From assembly GCF_000316035.1 (NCBI RefSeq), contig NZ_ANHX01000062.1, positions 1-64,000 on the forward strand: a stretch of 64,000 nucleotides of DNA. The letters are read 5' to 3'. Source of the DNA: Paenibacillus sp. PAMC 26794 (GTDB lineage: Bacteria; Bacillota; Bacilli; Paenibacillales; Paenibacillaceae). Numbering within the stretch: the first letter of the stretch is position 1; every line of letters starts with the position of its first letter. Below the pieces are notes generated by a model, which was not told the DNA's origin, made no database searches, and worked only from the letters and a program-made list of their open reading frames with translations. The position numbers and the translations under genes were made by a program. Shown here one piece after another: positions 34,974-43,835 of the stretch.

Positions 34974-35414
34974 TTATAATTTAATAGAGATATTTCTTAA
35001 TTTAATAAATTCAAGAATCGTATATAATTCTTGAAATTTTTCATTATTCAATCTTCTCTCATTTGCCGTATGAATATGAAACGGGTCATACATCGTGATA
35101 TTAGCAGGTGTTTCATCAGGATGATAATGAGCATGGAATTTCATAATCAACTCTTTTTGATCATCATACCAATCATACCAATCATACCAATCATACCAAT
35201 CATACCAATCATACCAATATAACTCGATGAATCCCCCGTTTCGATCTATCTCCTCTACACAGTACATCTTCGATAAATCATTAAAGACAATTGTTTTCCG
35301 AATAGTTCTAGCACTGCTTGGAAGACCCTGGGCACCATCTCGAATCTCCATAATAATATCTGAAAAATCATTCTCAATAAAACGAAAATTACTTTTCGGT
35401 ATCTTTAAAGCCAA
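34974..35414 (-). CDS. Possible toxin of a two-gene module, with WYD repeats
   Basis: A 146-residue protein. I start it at a TTG (35414) with GGGGAGG seven bases upstream; it overlaps the end of the upstream gene by 26 bases. The C-terminal part (HAHYHPDETPANITMYDPFH followed by an HT and a final helical segment) resembles the DUF6516/TumE group of putative toxins. In the middle the chain contains six perfect WYD repeats, encoded by a 9-bp microsatellite. The coupled upstream gene has a helix-turn-helix and would be the antitoxin. The toxin role is inference from layout and weak similarity. Confidence 0.55.
   Translation of the reverse strand: MALKIPKSNFRFIENDFSDIIMEIRDGAQGLPSSARTIRKTIVFNDLSKMYCVEEIDRNGGFIELYWYDWYDWYDWYDWYDWYDDQKELIMKFHAHYHPDETPANITMYDPFHIHTANERRLNNEKFQELYTILEFIKLRNISIKL
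35163..35216. repeat. 9-bp microsatellite, six perfect copies
   Basis: The unit ATCATACCA occurs six times without error. On the coding strand this is TGGTATGAT, Trp-Tyr-Asp. Because the unit is a multiple of three, copy-number change would alter protein length without a frameshift. Confidence 0.95.
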
Positions 35415-36090
35415 GACGCTGCCTCCCCAAATGGTGTTTCCAAACTTGTGCATCGGTTTCTTCTTCAGGTGTTAAGTTCAATTTAGTTCCGAGTGTCCGT
35501 TCGAATTCCCCTTTGTATTTATCTTCATATAAGGCAATTTGCCCCGTGTGGTAATCCAGGTCACTGACTTCTACTGTGGAGGGGTGTTCTGCCTCTTCCT
35601 TTTTCCACATAGTCACAATCTCTTTAATCGTCGTTCTCTTACCTGATCCATACACATATGTAGTAACGTCTGGGATGAGATTATGTTTGTTGGACCCGGC
35701 TCTTTGAATCCCCATAAAACGGCCTTGATCAATCCAGTTGAAAATCGTCGTAATACTTACTCCAAAAAATACAGATAATTCTTTAGGAGTATAAGAACTT
35801 ACAGCTTCAATAGAAGGAACACCACTGTCTCTAATTCCTGTCGGTACATCCACTGCTTGACTTAACGCATGTTTGAGAAGAGTAACATACTTTTCTCTAA
35901 AAATATCAGCATCTTCAAAGATAGATTCATCCAGGCTACGAACAAATTCAGCATTATTTTTGACTGCAAGTGCCAGCACTTTGAACAGTAAAATACTATT
36001 ATCCGAATTACTCAAGCTCTGAACTAACTCAGAAGCAATCTCATCCGTGTTCTGACTAAACATATTCTTCTCAACTCTTGTGATTCCCAT
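35389..36090 (-). CDS. HTH protein, putative antitoxin/regulator of the module
   Basis: A 233-residue protein. The N-terminal half is helical. A MerR/excisionase-like helix-turn-helix is seen at about 105-150 (YTPKELSVFFGVSITTIFNW and IDQGRFMG). The C-terminal tail is acidic, as in antitoxins that combine DNA binding with toxin neutralisation. The start at 36090 has GAGGTGAG about eight bases upstream. It overlaps the downstream toxin-like gene. The promoter region carries several AAAGTT/AACTTT inverted repeats that may be its own operator. Confidence 0.6.
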   Translation of the reverse strand: MGITRVEKNMFSQNTDEIASELVQSLSNSDNSILLFKVLALAVKNNAEFVRSLDESIFEDADIFREKYVTLLKHALSQAVDVPTGIRDSGVPSIEAVSSYTPKELSVFFGVSITTIFNWIDQGRFMGIQRAGSNKHNLIPDVTTYVYGSGKRTTIKEIVTMWKKEEAEHPSTVEVSDLDYHTGQIALYEDKYKGEFERTLGTKLNLTPEEETDAQVWKHHLGRQRLGFKDTEK

Positions 36091-36121
36091 ATCCATCTCA
36101 CCTCACACTCCTAGTATAGGA

Positions 36122-36215
36122 TAGTAAAGTTTAACTTTCAACATCATACTTAAATAAAGTTAAACATAACTTAAACTTTATAGACTAAACTTAAAGTATA
36201 CTTAAACAGTATGCT
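36122..36215. promoter_or_regulatory. AT-rich operator region with repeated AACTT motifs
   Basis: AAAGTTTAACTTT (36126-36138) is a perfect inverted repeat with a central T. Variants AAAGTTAAAC, ACTTAAACTTTA and AAACTTAAAG follow within 75 bp. They precede the HTH gene at 36090 and suggest cooperative autorepression. Confidence 0.45.
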
Positions 36216-36308
36216 ACGAAGAGCTTGATTTATACATTCTCCAACCAACACATACTTATTATATAATGAAAGAGATTCATACCCCTCCTACGGAAGTGAG
36301 GCCTATTC

Positions 36309-37283
36309 ATGGAAAGAGAACTGCTGGAACAAATCAACTTGTGGCATGAGCAGGACCAATTCAGTCTCATTATTGAACATATTGAACGGATCCCCGTCTC
36401 AGAGCGGGATTATGATCTGATTGGTCAACTCGCTAGAGCCTATAACAATGACGCACGTTACCGCGAAGCCGTTCAACATTTATTGTCTGTACATGAGCAA
36501 GGAGCAAACGATCCCCTCTGGCAATACCGCTTGGGGTACGCCTACTGTTATATCGCCAACTATGAACAAGCACTTTTGGCTTTTGAAAGAGCGGACGAAC
36601 TCATGCCGCACGATGAATCTACCTTGGAATTCCTTCGTCAGGTTCGTCCCGAAGCGGATAAGATGCGTCGAGATCGCCAGCGTCATGAAGAGGAGCTTGC
36701 CGCATTCGAGCAGAGCGGTATACAGAACCATCTAAGAGCCGCATCAGGCTCCTACGCCCCCGCAACGTTCTGGGTACAGAGTGATTATGCGCAGGACAAT
36801 CATGTATCAGAACCTTTTGATGAAGAAGAGATTTTGACTATTGAGAAAGAACTAGGTTTCAAACTGCCCGCTTCCTATATTCAACTGATGAATACGCAAA
36901 ATGGCGGTATCCCCGCGCTCACTGTATTTCCCACCAAAGAAGCGACTTCCTGGGCTGAGGATCACATTGCTATTTCAAGCATTATGGGGATTGGACACGA
37001 TAAAATATACGCACTCGGTGGTGAGCTGGGAAGCCGGTTCATGATCGAAGATTGGGGATACCCCGACCTGGGGATTGTGATCTGTGATTGTCCATCCGCT
37101 GGTCATGATGTTGTTATGCTGGATTATCGTTTCTGTGGTCCTGAAGGCGAACCCTGCGTCGTTCATGTGGATCAGGAAAATGATTATGAGATTACATATC
37201 TTGCGCCGAATTTTGAAGCTTTCATCCGTGGATTGGTCGATGAGGATACGTATGACCTGTCTGACGAAGAGAATGAGGACTAA
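36309..37283 (+). CDS. TPR + SMI1/KNR4 (SUKH) domain protein
   Basis: A 324-residue cytosolic protein. Residues about 5-110 form tetratricopeptide-like helices (LIGQLARAYNNDARYREAVQ and YRLGYAYCYIANYEQALLAF). Residues about 170-310 form a SUKH domain (EEEILTIEKELGFKLPASYI and LMNTQNGGIP), the fold found in yeast Smi1/Knr4 and in many bacterial immunity proteins. It is followed 21 bp later by a kinase-like gene on the same strand. Role as immunity or housekeeping regulator unknown. Confidence 0.8.
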   Translation: MERELLEQINLWHEQDQFSLIIEHIERIPVSERDYDLIGQLARAYNNDARYREAVQHLLSVHEQGANDPLWQYRLGYAYCYIANYEQALLAFERADELMPHDESTLEFLRQVRPEADKMRRDRQRHEEELAAFEQSGIQNHLRAASGSYAPATFWVQSDYAQDNHVSEPFDEEEILTIEKELGFKLPASYIQLMNTQNGGIPALTVFPTKEATSWAEDHIAISSIMGIGHDKIYALGGELGSRFMIEDWGYPDLGIVICDCPSAGHDVVMLDYRFCGPEGEPCVVHVDQENDYEITYLAPNFEAFIRGLVDEDTYDLSDEENED

Positions 37284-37304
37284 ACCCCAGGAGGGCCCGG
37301 CCAT

Positions 37305-38339
37305 ATGACAACCCGTATATATTTTGGTTCCAATCAACTTGGCGAAGTGGCCGCAGTTCCATTGCAGGATGCGCTGAATGAGCTTGACCTGGGAACCCTT
37401 GAAGATTATCGACGAACAGATAAAGGTGTTATGGGTCAGACACTGCTCATTCGCTCTTCCCGTGGAGAGTATATTCTGAAAGGCAATCCGTTATATTCAG
37501 GACAGTTACAGGAAGAAAAGTTCTTTGTAGAACAACTGGCAAAACATACGTCCATTCCTGTCCCTGATCCATATTTATTACATGAAGATACCCATCTGCT
37601 AGGCTGGAGTTATGCCATAATGCCGCTCCTGCCCGGGAATCACCTGTATGATCCAGCATTCCAGGCTTCACTGTCACAGCAAGATCAGGAAGAGATCGCC
37701 TGTATGTTTGCCCATACTTTGGCTGAACTGCACCGCTGGAAGGTGCCTGATGCCGGGGAATATGATCCTGTAGCGCAGCAGATTGTTTCCTTTGCAGGCA
37801 ATTATCTGGACTGGTTGTACGGAACCATTCGTCACTGGTTACACGATGCTGAACAGTACTCGGTGATTACGGATGAAGATGTTCAGTGGGTGGACGAGCA
37901 ATTCAAGAATGCTGAACCGGCATTTCGGTCCAAAGCTGTTCCGTGTTTTGTCATGGGAGACTTCAAGGTCGAGAATATTCTGATTCAGAAAATGGATGAC
38001 CCTTCTTCAGGCTGGCAAATTAGCGGTCTGTTCGATTTTACAACCGCCTATTTCGGAGACGGCATAGCCGACCTAACCAAAATATCCACCAGGTATGTTC
38101 GTGAGGGGCAACCAGAACTGGCCGCACAGTTTCTTCGCTGCTACCGGGATCTGGTCTGTGCAGCAGATGAGGAGAAATGCCAACACTTCCGTACACGTCT
38201 CAGTATGCATCTGCTCTATCAACGTATCTTGTGGTGGGGGGAAGCCAAAGCGACAGGACAAGTGACGTGGGCAGCCGACCTGCCTTTTGCACAGTGGGCG
38301 CAGCAGTCCATCGATTCGATTGTCGCATTGCTGGATTAG
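37305..38339 (+). CDS. Aminoglycoside-phosphotransferase-like kinase
   Basis: A 344-residue protein with the APH/choline kinase fold. The N-lobe lysine is in EYILKGNPL. The catalytic loop reads CFVMGDFKVENIL, where the usual HGDxxxxN has Met in place of His. The metal site is in LFDFTTAYFGD. The catalytic Asp and Asn are kept, so activity is possible. GGAGGG precedes the ATG, and the gene follows the TPR/SUKH gene closely, likely as an operon. Substrate unknown; antibiotic resistance should not be assumed. Confidence 0.8.
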   Translation: MTTRIYFGSNQLGEVAAVPLQDALNELDLGTLEDYRRTDKGVMGQTLLIRSSRGEYILKGNPLYSGQLQEEKFFVEQLAKHTSIPVPDPYLLHEDTHLLGWSYAIMPLLPGNHLYDPAFQASLSQQDQEEIACMFAHTLAELHRWKVPDAGEYDPVAQQIVSFAGNYLDWLYGTIRHWLHDAEQYSVITDEDVQWVDEQFKNAEPAFRSKAVPCFVMGDFKVENILIQKMDDPSSGWQISGLFDFTTAYFGDGIADLTKISTRYVREGQPELAAQFLRCYRDLVCAADEEKCQHFRTRLSMHLLYQRILWWGEAKATGQVTWAADLPFAQWAQQSIDSIVALLD

Positions 38340-38443
38340 TAGATTAGTTATTAGATTTGGACAGGTCGCTCAATGGATAGCGGCCCTCCAAACTAACGTA
38401 TATATCGTTCCATATATGTCGCCCAATATCCGGGCACACGCAT

Positions 38444-38481
38444 AAAACCGCCAAAGATCAAGGATGATCTCTGGCGGTTTT
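38444..38481. terminator. Bidirectional terminator
   Basis: AAAACCGCCAAAGATCA pairs with TGATCTCTGGCGGTTTT with one mismatch. It lies between the convergent kinase-like and S9 peptidase genes. Confidence 0.85.
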
Positions 38482-38526
38482 CGTCATACCACGATATATT
38501 TCGACCAGCAATGGAACCTCGCTCAA

Positions 38527-40338
38527 CTAAGCTTGTGCGACGGGTGACTCCTGATGTTTCTGCAAAAACTCCAGCATCCGGCGATACACGAGAATCTCGT
38601 TGGTCTTTCTGGAGAAGCCGTGGCCCTCATCATCCAGAACGATGTATTCCACATCCAGTCCCTTCGACTGAAGCGCAGCCACGATCTGATCGGATTCGGC
38701 CTTCACGACCCTTGGATCATTAGCACCCTGAATGACCAGCATTGGGTTGACCATCTGATCGAGATACGTAATCGGTGAATCCTTCGTTAAACGTTCGCGG
38801 TCACGGACCGGATCACCCAGCCAGTTATCCATCATCGGTTTCCAGTCTTCCGGTACGGATTCCAGGAATGTGAACAAGTTGCTCGGCCCAAAAATATCAA
38901 CCGCAGCCCTGAACAGCTCTGGATGGCGCCCTGCTAGTAGCAGGGTCATGTATCCACCGTAACTTCCACCCACCACAAATAACCGCTCCGGCGAGGTAAT
39001 TCCTTGATCAAATAGCCAGTTGATTCCGGCAACACAGTCCAGCCTTGGGCCTTCGCCCCAATCCCGCTCAACCAATTTGACGAATTCCGCACCATATCCG
39101 GTACTGCCACGGAAGTTCGGTGCAAAGATATGATAGCCCTGAGCGAGCATCATCTGGAACATCGGCCGGAAAAACTTCGCTTCGGAAGATTGCGGCCCAC
39201 CATGCGGCCAAAATACCGTGTAACCATTGGCCTGCTCTGGTTTTGCTTTGAACAAGAGAGCTTCGATCTCCAGTCCGTCATAGGAGTTATACCGAATGAC
39301 GTCAGGGTACACGAGATCACTTGGGTCCAGTCCGGTTACCCGATTGGCAGTCAGCGGCTCCCAGGACTCAGCACCTGCCATTTTGCGATAAATGTTATGC
39401 GGTTGGGTCGCTCCACGTCCGAGGATATACACATTGCCAGCCTTCGTAACGTTCACCTGCTCTATCGTATCCAGCGGCAGATCTATGCGCCGAGGTTCAT
39501 CGGCATTTTTGCCCAATACGTACATACGATTCTCCGGCCCTGTAAGTGTCCAGAAATATAAGGTTTCGGAAGCCTGATGCCAGCGGATGAACTCCACATC
39601 TTCCCCTTCGATTCTGCACAAGAAACGGAATTCACGGGTATCGATACGGTACTCAGCCACATAGGCGTATGCGGAGTCATCATTGGTAATGAACAGAAGA
39701 CGATTATCATCTGCAAAAATCAGATCAGATACCTGACTATGACGTTCTGAAGCTGGCAGAATCACCATTTCTTCATTGTTACGATACAGATGCGCCGTCT
39801 GATACGTATTTGAGTACATTTTTAAAATAACATAACTCTTCTCGTCAGGACTTACAGCAACCAGGCTGCTCGTAACCTCTTCTCCACTGTATAACAGTTC
39901 ATCTTCGCCTGTCTCCAGATCGATGCGGCGTGAATTCAGATAGTTCGGATTACCCGCGCTAGTGACATAATAGAGACGTTGTCCATCCTCGGACAACTCA
40001 GAGAAGTAACAGCGATCATTTGGTTCCGCCGGAACCACAGGCAGTGGGACACCACCCTCGGGTGGAAGTGCATACAGATGATAGTTCTCATCCCCATCCC
40101 GATCAAACGCGGTAAGAAGATGACGTCCTTGCGGGTCTGCTTTGATAAATTGACTGCTCTGATTCAAGTACGTTAAAGGATACGGGTATCCTCCAGGCAA
40201 ATCCATCGCCCAAATATTCGGCTGACCGTTCAGATTGCTGTCCATGAACAAACGTTTCTCGTCTGCCGATACGGCAAAATGCGAAATACGGTACGTCTGA
40301 AAATATTGCTCGACATCCGGTTTAGGGAACTGAATCAT
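38527..40338 (-). CDS. S9-family serine peptidase (acylaminoacyl/prolyl oligopeptidase type)
   Basis: A 603-residue cytosolic peptidase. Residues about 1-340 form the beta-propeller and about 350-600 the alpha/beta hydrolase domain. The nucleophile is in VVGGSYGGYMT, the acid Asp in GANDPRV and the catalytic His in DDEGHGF. It would trim short or N-blocked peptides. AAGGAGG precedes the ATG. A gap of 107 bp separates it from the biosynthetic operon, which runs the same way, so it could receive read-through; whether it takes part in peptide processing is unknown. Confidence 0.92.
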   Translation of the reverse strand: MIQFPKPDVEQYFQTYRISHFAVSADEKRLFMDSNLNGQPNIWAMDLPGGYPYPLTYLNQSSQFIKADPQGRHLLTAFDRDGDENYHLYALPPEGGVPLPVVPAEPNDRCYFSELSEDGQRLYYVTSAGNPNYLNSRRIDLETGEDELLYSGEEVTSSLVAVSPDEKSYVILKMYSNTYQTAHLYRNNEEMVILPASERHSQVSDLIFADDNRLLFITNDDSAYAYVAEYRIDTREFRFLCRIEGEDVEFIRWHQASETLYFWTLTGPENRMYVLGKNADEPRRIDLPLDTIEQVNVTKAGNVYILGRGATQPHNIYRKMAGAESWEPLTANRVTGLDPSDLVYPDVIRYNSYDGLEIEALLFKAKPEQANGYTVFWPHGGPQSSEAKFFRPMFQMMLAQGYHIFAPNFRGSTGYGAEFVKLVERDWGEGPRLDCVAGINWLFDQGITSPERLFVVGGSYGGYMTLLLAGRHPELFRAAVDIFGPSNLFTFLESVPEDWKPMMDNWLGDPVRDRERLTKDSPITYLDQMVNPMLVIQGANDPRVVKAESDQIVAALQSKGLDVEYIVLDDEGHGFSRKTNEILVYRRMLEFLQKHQESPVAQA

Positions 40339-40445
40339 GACAAACCTCCTTGGAATTGAACCAATGAATTTAACATTGGTAAATTAAGGTACCATTTGTC
40401 CATATTATAGGTAATGCCAATGTTTAGACAATAGATATGTAAGAT

Positions 40446-41252
40446 TTAAATACCAACTCCCTCATAGCTTTGTATATCATTATCCATATTCATCCAGCAT
40501 ATGAGTGGTATCTCCCTCCCTCTCACGCATAATGATGCGGAGTAGTATTTGCCCATTTTCAGAGACTGCAGCATATACTTCTGTCCGGCCCATTCCAGCA
40601 CATGTTCATGATTACGTATAGCCTGTACCGTATTCAGATTTCTCCACTGCCCACATAAAGATTGACCTGAAGCCTTGATCCAGGCCTCCTTGCTTGTGAG
40701 GACTTTCCACAGCAGGGAAGAAGATTCCTCCCCGGAACATATGGCTTCCAGCACATGATCCCGCTCCTCTTCCGTCAGGAAACGTTGGATGATGGCTTGC
40801 TCTCGCAGTAGTGGACGTACCCATTCCACATCCACGCCAAGCTCGTTGTTAGTGGATGTAACCGCCAGTACACATAGCCCATTCGTATGCGAAAGGCTGA
40901 ATTGCGGACCTCCCACGAGATAAGGCTTTCCGGAAGTGCCGTATTCAAATCGAATATCCCTTGGCTGAAGCTGCATGTACTGTGCCAGTACTCTTCGCAA
41001 GAAAACCCTTGAAATCATCCAGCAATGAGCCTGTAGCCGTGAGGTGGTGCTGATTCTGGCCATACGTTCATGTTCTTCTAAAGTCATTGCATCGAAGTCC
41101 ATGGCAGCCGCTGTCTGCAGTTGATCCTCCCTTATGGGCAAAGTCTGTGTCCAAATATGGACCTCCCGTTCCCCTGAAAATGGCGTGAACGTATCATTCC
41201 CTTGTTCCCTCATTGCCAGAAGGCTACTGATTGTTCCGGTTCTGGAATCCAT
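40446..41252 (-). CDS. Sfp-type 4'-phosphopantetheinyl transferase
   Basis: A 268-residue enzyme that moves phosphopantetheine from CoA onto a carrier-protein serine. The family signatures are FSLSHTNGLCVLAV, then GVDVEW, then WKVLTSKEAWIKASGQ with the catalytic Glu and Lys. The start at 41252 has GGGAGGAGGG close upstream. It is the last gene of the minus-strand cluster and begins 35 bp after the M16 peptidase stop. Its natural substrate is the acyl carrier protein at 52143-52409. Confidence 0.9.
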   Translation of the reverse strand: MDSRTGTISSLLAMREQGNDTFTPFSGEREVHIWTQTLPIREDQLQTAAAMDFDAMTLEEHERMARISTTSRLQAHCWMISRVFLRRVLAQYMQLQPRDIRFEYGTSGKPYLVGGPQFSLSHTNGLCVLAVTSTNNELGVDVEWVRPLLREQAIIQRFLTEEERDHVLEAICSGEESSSLLWKVLTSKEAWIKASGQSLCGQWRNLNTVQAIRNHEHVLEWAGQKYMLQSLKMGKYYSASLCVRGREIPLICWMNMDNDIQSYEGVGI

Positions 41253-41286
41253 AAGGCCCTCCTCCCTATGCTGGGTTGCGTACATG

Positions 41287-42510
41287 CTATCGTATAACAA
41301 CCATCCGCAGACGAGCAGACGTTGCAATAGTTCTAAGACCACTCCTAACCTCTTCTTCTGTCAATTCAAGTGCATACGTGCCGAGCTGCATATAATCCAG
41401 TCCGATCACCTCATATTCCGAGACGTGCATGCATCGCTGTTTTAACGAATCCATGTCTGCATAATACTTGCTTAACCACTTCATCCGTGCATAGTTCAAG
41501 TTGGATAGGGACAGCGTTCCGTTCTGAATATGCTCACACATCTCCTCAACCCGGTTATATAAAGAAACGGGATCTGCTGAATACCCACAAGCGTTCGAAA
41601 AGGCAAATTCCTTACGATAATAGTGGTCCCATTCTGCACCCTTATGAAGCAGACCCAACTCCATACATTCCGCGTGGAAATCGGAAGTTTCACCTAGTAA
41701 AGCTTCAATGCCGATCATGCAAGCGATTTGCTCCTTCAATTGCATCCCATCTTCGGCACGGAACCCATACCTTACAAGCGGCAAGGACAATCCGCATTCA
41801 ATCTCCCGATATTGCTTATTGGAGTCCTCGCCCAAATAGTCGAGTGTAACCTCTGGTAGGTAAGAAGCATTCAGCGGTTCCATCGCAGGGAATTGTTCCA
41901 GCATATCCGCAATGAACTCCGCTTCAACCGGACCGGCCACCGCTACTGCCATTTTCCCTGTGGCATAGCGAGTATTGTAGGCATGATTCAGCTCATCCGT
42001 TGTCATTCGGTACAGAATATCCGGTGTGCCTGCAACATCCATCGTGATGGGGTGATTGCTGCCATACATCATCTGAGTCAACTGCTGCAAAGCTCGCCAG
42101 GAGGGCTGGTCTGCATACATGGACAGCTCCTGATGAATGGCGGCCCGTTCCTGTTCCAGATGCATCGGGGTGAAATATGGAGCAGCTAGCATGCCCGTGA
42201 ACAACTCCAGACTTCTTTTCAAATCGCCTGTGCAGGCCATTTGATAAGTCGTTACATCGTAACGTGTCAATGCAGATGTCGAAGCCCCCAGAGTATGGAA
42301 TAGTGACTTGACGGGCCGTTGATCCGGATTGTAGAACATCATATGCTCAAGGAAATGTGCTCTGCCAGGCAGGGCTGCATCATGGATTGAGCCATAGGAC
42401 ACGGACCACGATATAAAAGTATGGTGGAACTGGGGTTCGGGGAAAATGTGGACCGACAGACCATTGGACAAGCGCCTGCGGACAGGTGCGATATTCACAA
42501 TACTATTCAT
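41287..42510 (-). CDS. M16-family zinc peptidase, catalytic subunit
   Basis: A 407-residue M16B peptidase. The inverted zinc motif HFLEH (in GRAHFLEHMMF, about residues 53-57) is intact, and the third ligand Glu lies in the following helix (IHQEL). It overlaps the preceding M16 gene by eight bases and has AGGAGGTG in the overlap, so the two are coupled and should form a heterodimer. Such catalytic/non-catalytic M16 pairs process leader peptides in ribosomal peptide clusters (AlbE/AlbF in subtilosin). Here the likely substrate is the 64-residue precursor. Confidence 0.88.
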   Translation of the reverse strand: MNSIVNIAPVRRRLSNGLSVHIFPEPQFHHTFISWSVSYGSIHDAALPGRAHFLEHMMFYNPDQRPVKSLFHTLGASTSALTRYDVTTYQMACTGDLKRSLELFTGMLAAPYFTPMHLEQERAAIHQELSMYADQPSWRALQQLTQMMYGSNHPITMDVAGTPDILYRMTTDELNHAYNTRYATGKMAVAVAGPVEAEFIADMLEQFPAMEPLNASYLPEVTLDYLGEDSNKQYREIECGLSLPLVRYGFRAEDGMQLKEQIACMIGIEALLGETSDFHAECMELGLLHKGAEWDHYYRKEFAFSNACGYSADPVSLYNRVEEMCEHIQNGTLSLSNLNYARMKWLSKYYADMDSLKQRCMHVSEYEVIGLDYMQLGTYALELTEEEVRSGLRTIATSARLRMVVIR

Positions 42511-43810
42511 GAGTCACCTCCTGCACTGGTGCGGAATATTCACTCTCAGGATACAAAATCCAGGTGACAGCCTTTTTCATGCCAGAGGCTACCTCGGCCA
42601 CTTGTTCCCCAGTAACGCAAGATATGGCTTCCAGGAATTGCGGAGTGGTCATCTGGACCCGGTTGAGCAACCGATCGATATGAAGGGAGACCACCTGCTC
42701 AGGCAGATCGTAACCCACTTGCACATAATGCATCACATTCTGAATGGCTCTATTCAGCTCCACTTCAAGAATGTCTCCACTGCATATCCTCTGCCATTCA
42801 GCGTCTATCTCTTCAAGTACCTCTGTCACATATCCACTGCTTGTTCCCGTTGTCACATGAAGCGTCCCCCGATAATCATCCAGCGTACTGTAGATCTGAT
42901 ACACCCATTGCTTTCGTTCACGAAGCTCAGATTGAAGCCTGGAAGCAGGCGTAGCGCCAAACAGGGAATGAAAAAGAAACAGGGCAGGATAGTCCGACGA
43001 TCCATACGTCACCCCGGTAGTGAAAGCCACATTGATCTTGCATTGCTGAACATCCATCAGTTCAAGCATCATCTCGCCTTCCTCCCGGCGCTCAGTAGGC
43101 TGACCACACCCGATCACAGATGGAGTTACTCCCACCTCAGCCGTAACAAGCAATGGCACAAAGGTCTCCATGACCTGAGCTATCATCACATCGGATTGGA
43201 AATCACCGATCACATGAATGTGGAGCGGGCTGCAAAGCACCTCCCGGTACCATTGCTGCAGTTCACCATCACGCACACAATGTTGCAGTTGCTCGAAGTC
43301 GGCATCCCTGCTTCGTCCTGCATATCCAAGCCATTCCAGACTGCGCCCTCGTACCACCTTGTCCCAATCGGAAACATCATAGCCAGCCTGATGTTCTGCC
43401 CAAGCAAGTTCCTCCTGAATCTGTGCATCATCAAAATCAAATCCGCCCTCAAGGCTCGATCCAAACAGCATGTCTGCGAGCAGCTTCAGCGCATCCAGCG
43501 TCCGTGCCTCGGTCCCGGGCAGCAACCCTGCAGGGATACGCAACCGGATGGATGCAAGCTGGGTATCCCCCTTCTGTTCCAATTCGCATCTTAGCTCATC
43601 GGCATACATGGACCATAGTTGCTGCTGCAGCTTTCTTTTGCCGAGTGAATCCTGCCTGAAAAGCAGACGCACAATGACTGCAAACACCGATGATGGAATT
43701 CTTCCCTGTTCGTTAACGATACCCAGATGGAGATAACAGTTGGCGTATTGGGTTGTTGGCATCACATGGACCGATAGACGATTATACTGCTCCGTAATGA
43801 AAGACTGCAT
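42503..43810 (-). CDS. M16-family peptidase, non-catalytic partner
   Basis: A 435-residue M16-fold protein without an HxxEH motif; the corresponding region reads FAVIVRLLFRQDSLG. The C-terminal half retains the R/Y segment used for substrate binding (LFGATPASRLQSELRERKQW followed by VYQIYS). It is the typical inactive partner of a heterodimeric M16B enzyme, translated just before the catalytic subunit. A role in leader removal is inferred. Confidence 0.85.
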   Translation of the reverse strand: MQSFITEQYNRLSVHVMPTTQYANCYLHLGIVNEQGRIPSSVFAVIVRLLFRQDSLGKRKLQQQLWSMYADELRCELEQKGDTQLASIRLRIPAGLLPGTEARTLDALKLLADMLFGSSLEGGFDFDDAQIQEELAWAEHQAGYDVSDWDKVVRGRSLEWLGYAGRSRDADFEQLQHCVRDGELQQWYREVLCSPLHIHVIGDFQSDVMIAQVMETFVPLLVTAEVGVTPSVIGCGQPTERREEGEMMLELMDVQQCKINVAFTTGVTYGSSDYPALFLFHSLFGATPASRLQSELRERKQWVYQIYSTLDDYRGTLHVTTGTSSGYVTEVLEEIDAEWQRICSGDILEVELNRAIQNVMHYVQVGYDLPEQVVSLHIDRLLNRVQMTTPQFLEAISCVTGEQVAEVASGMKKAVTWILYPESEYSAPVQEVTHE

Positions 43811-43835
43811 CCTTGCCTCCCCCCTTATCTGACGG

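Noticed and set aside
35163..35216. CRISPR-like array
   Set aside because: The 9-bp units are directly abutting with no spacers and encode WYD in frame; it is a microsatellite.
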